Assembly: GCA_002338505.1 (NCBI GenBank)
Contig: DDIK01000145.1
Coordinates: 1 to 5,638 of the forward strand
Source: Bacteriovorax sp. UBA1852
Lineage (GTDB): Bacteria > Bdellovibrionota > Bacteriovoracia > Bacteriovoracales > Bacteriovoracaceae
DNA: 5,638 nucleotides
Direction of reading: 5' to 3'
Positions within the stretch are counted from its first letter, which is position 1; each line of letters starts with the position of its first letter. Of the stretch, positions 4,144 to 5,638 are shown piece by piece. The position numbers were made by a program, and so were the translations under genes. The notes below the pieces were generated by a model. The model did no database searches, was not told the origin of the DNA, and worked only from the letters and a program-made list of their open reading frames with translations.

Positions 4144-5638
4144 ATGAAAAAGTATAAAATAGTCCATTTTATATTTGCACTTTTATATCTCCACTCAGCT
4201 ACTCATGCTGATCCATATGCGTATTTTAAAAAACGAAATTTAAGAGTTAATTCTAAGTTTATAACGAGCCAAGAATATGACTTTAAAAACTGTCATAAAT
4301 TCAACAAAGCACAAGAATCGGAAGATAAAGAAGACTATTATCTCACTTGCCAGGAAGACGAGCTCAAAAAGATCTCTGAGGCGGAAGCACTTTCATATAA
4401 AGTCTCACCTATAACAAAGAGAGTTTTAAGAGATGAGTTTTTAGATACTCTAAAAGACAAGGCCATAAATAAATTAAAAAAAAGAATTGGTGAGTTAAAA
4501 GAGTTAAGTCTATGTATGGCCAAAAGTAATCAAAGAAATAAATGTAGAGAAATACGTGAGCACATGCTCAAGAAACTTAGACCAGACATTCAAAAGACGA
4601 GAAGTCTCTTGGCACAAATGGAAATGAGGGGAAAGATATCTTCAAAAGAAAAACCCATACGATTTAATCCTAATCCGATTCATCCACTGACAGGGGTAAG
4701 AGTTAATTCTTTAAGAGATAAAAAAGAAGAAGATGGTGGACCTGAGTATAATGCTCTTTTACAACATACGAATGATTTAGAAGAGAGTTTTACTGTTGAT
4801 GTAAAATTATCTAAACCAGAAATTGCAAGTCAAGCGCCAGTAGTTAGCACTCACGTAAATAGAAGATTTAAAAAGCAAAATAAAGTATATAGACAAGAAT
4901 ATGATAAACTCATCAATCAAAACCCTATTCTCTCTCTTTTAAAAGTGTCGGCACAAGAATCAGATGAGGCCATCATGAAGGATGTCAAAGAAGCGACAGA
5001 AGTATTGATAAGTAGTGTTCAATCTACACTGCACAGGATATTGACGGAGGACTATAGTGACAGTGATATCATCAGTTTTTCTAATTTAATTGAAGATGAA
5101 CTAAAGCATAGAGACAACGAAGTATACTGTGATATCGCGCAAAATCTAAAAGACCAAAGTGATCTTGAAGAATTTTCTCAAGAGTTATTAATAGCAGCTA
5201 CAGCTATCACTCTCCCAATTGCATGTTCAATAAGTTATGGCCTAGGATGTGCGTTAACTGCGGTTGTGGCCACAGAAGCTTACACAATAAATAGAGCTCT
5301 CGATAATTATGATGGTGAATATGATCAATTCTACAGTGGTCAATCAAGCTCGGAAAGACTATCAGACAAAGATGTTGAAAAACAAATGTCGATTTACTTA
5401 GCTCCATTGTCGCTGATAGGTACACAAGCAACAAAGGTACTAAAATCAGCCAAGGATTATGTTTCAACACCGATTTCAAAAAGATACGACTTCAAGCAAA
5501 GAAAAGAACTCAGTACCCTTAAAGAAAATCTTAATATTAGATATGACAGAACGATGGAGTTATTTAATCCTGGAAATAAATATGAACTTTCATCGGCAGA
5601 TCAAATATATCTAGCAGGTATCTTAGATAAGATGAAAC
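4144..5638 (+). CDS. Large exported protein of unknown function, partial at its C-terminus
   Basis: An open frame of 498 codons running off the right edge, not recognised. It starts with a signal peptide: MKKYK, a hydrophobic core (IVHFIFALLYL, 6-16), and likely cleavage after THA (Ala22), before DP. The mature N-terminal region (23-140) is very charged and probably helical, with four cysteines (C50, C69, C124, C134) that could make two disulphides. A lower-complexity Lys/Glu-rich linker follows (about 150-270), then helices (about 275-347). An Ala/Gly-rich hydrophobic segment (348-379) includes C361 and C369, and a polar stretch precedes a shorter hydrophobic patch (about 415-424). The 348-379 segment could be a membrane helix or hairpin. 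The layout loosely recalls secreted effectors with a hydrophobic segment before a C-terminal activity, which is speculation because that end is missing. ATG 4120 is an in-frame alternative start, but ATG 4144 gives the better signal peptide. The gene is divergent from the DUF6178-like gene. Confidence 0.8.
   Translation, partial: MKKYKIVHFIFALLYLHSATHADPYAYFKKRNLRVNSKFITSQEYDFKNCHKFNKAQESEDKEDYYLTCQEDELKKISEAEALSYKVSPITKRVLRDEFLDTLKDKAINKLKKRIGELKELSLCMAKSNQRNKCREIREHMLKKLRPDIQKTRSLLAQMEMRGKISSKEKPIRFNPNPIHPLTGVRVNSLRDKKEEDGGPEYNALLQHTNDLEESFTVDVKLSKPEIASQAPVVSTHVNRRFKKQNKVYRQEYDKLINQNPILSLLKVSAQESDEAIMKDVKEATEVLISSVQSTLHRILTEDYSDSDIISFSNLIEDELKHRDNEVYCDIAQNLKDQSDLEEFSQELLIAATAITLPIACSISYGLGCALTAVVATEAYTINRALDNYDGEYDQFYSGQSSSERLSDKDVEKQMSIYLAPLSLIGTQATKVLKSAKDYVSTPISKRYDFKQRKELSTLKENLNIRYDRTMELFNPGNKYELSSADQIYLAGILDKMK

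Noticed and set aside
4338..4523. 61-codon minus-strand open frame
   Set aside because: It is antisense to the Cys-containing N-terminal region of the large exported protein, with no ribosome site or homology visible.
5207..5479. 90-codon minus-strand open frame with an apparently hydrophobic N-terminus
   Set aside because: It is antisense to the large exported protein. The Leu-rich stretch arises from reverse reading of that gene's codons, and no ribosome site was seen.

Overview
The window is AT-rich and densely coded. It looks like a chromosomal segment from a low-GC member of the Bdellovibrio/Bacteriovorax group (Bdellovibrionota) or a related former deltaproteobacterium. This placement rests on three things: Lys/Asn/Ile-rich coding, strong AGGAG-type ribosome sites on several genes, and a cytoplasmic protein resembling the deltaproteobacterial DUF6178 family beside exported proteins I cannot assign. 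No marker gene settles it. I see no rRNA, tRNA, CRISPR array, insertion sequence, integrase or phage gene.

Layout. Positions 1-351 (minus) hold the first 117 codons of an M61-family (glycyl aminopeptidase-like) protease that runs off the left edge. Across an 88-bp divergent spacer lies a plus-strand pair. The first gene (440-835) is a HesB/IscA-type A-type carrier homologue that keeps the first conserved Cys but lacks the C-terminal Cys-Gly-Cys. Ten bases later comes a short LysR-type regulator (846-1646). The regulator converges on, and overlaps by 4 bp, a minus-strand gene for a small exported protein (1643-2176). That gene has its own promoter, set among two perfect palindromes. Next on the minus strand is a large cytoplasmic DUF6178-like protein (2277-3965), whose real start is an internal ATG with a good ribosome site. 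A 178-bp divergent spacer separates it from a large plus-strand exported protein (4144 to beyond the right edge). That protein has a signal peptide, a Cys-containing charged N-terminal region and a late Ala/Gly-rich hydrophobic segment.

How the genes relate. The carrier homologue and the LysR regulator almost certainly share a transcript and may be functionally linked. The regulator could also act on the divergent M61 gene, as LysR proteins often do, but no clear operator is visible. The other genes look like independent units. The observations most worth following are the cysteine-poor A-type carrier, the palindrome-flanked promoter at 2202-2260, and the large exported protein at the right edge. 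Most of the window is otherwise ordinary, and I do not see a demonstrable new multi-gene system.
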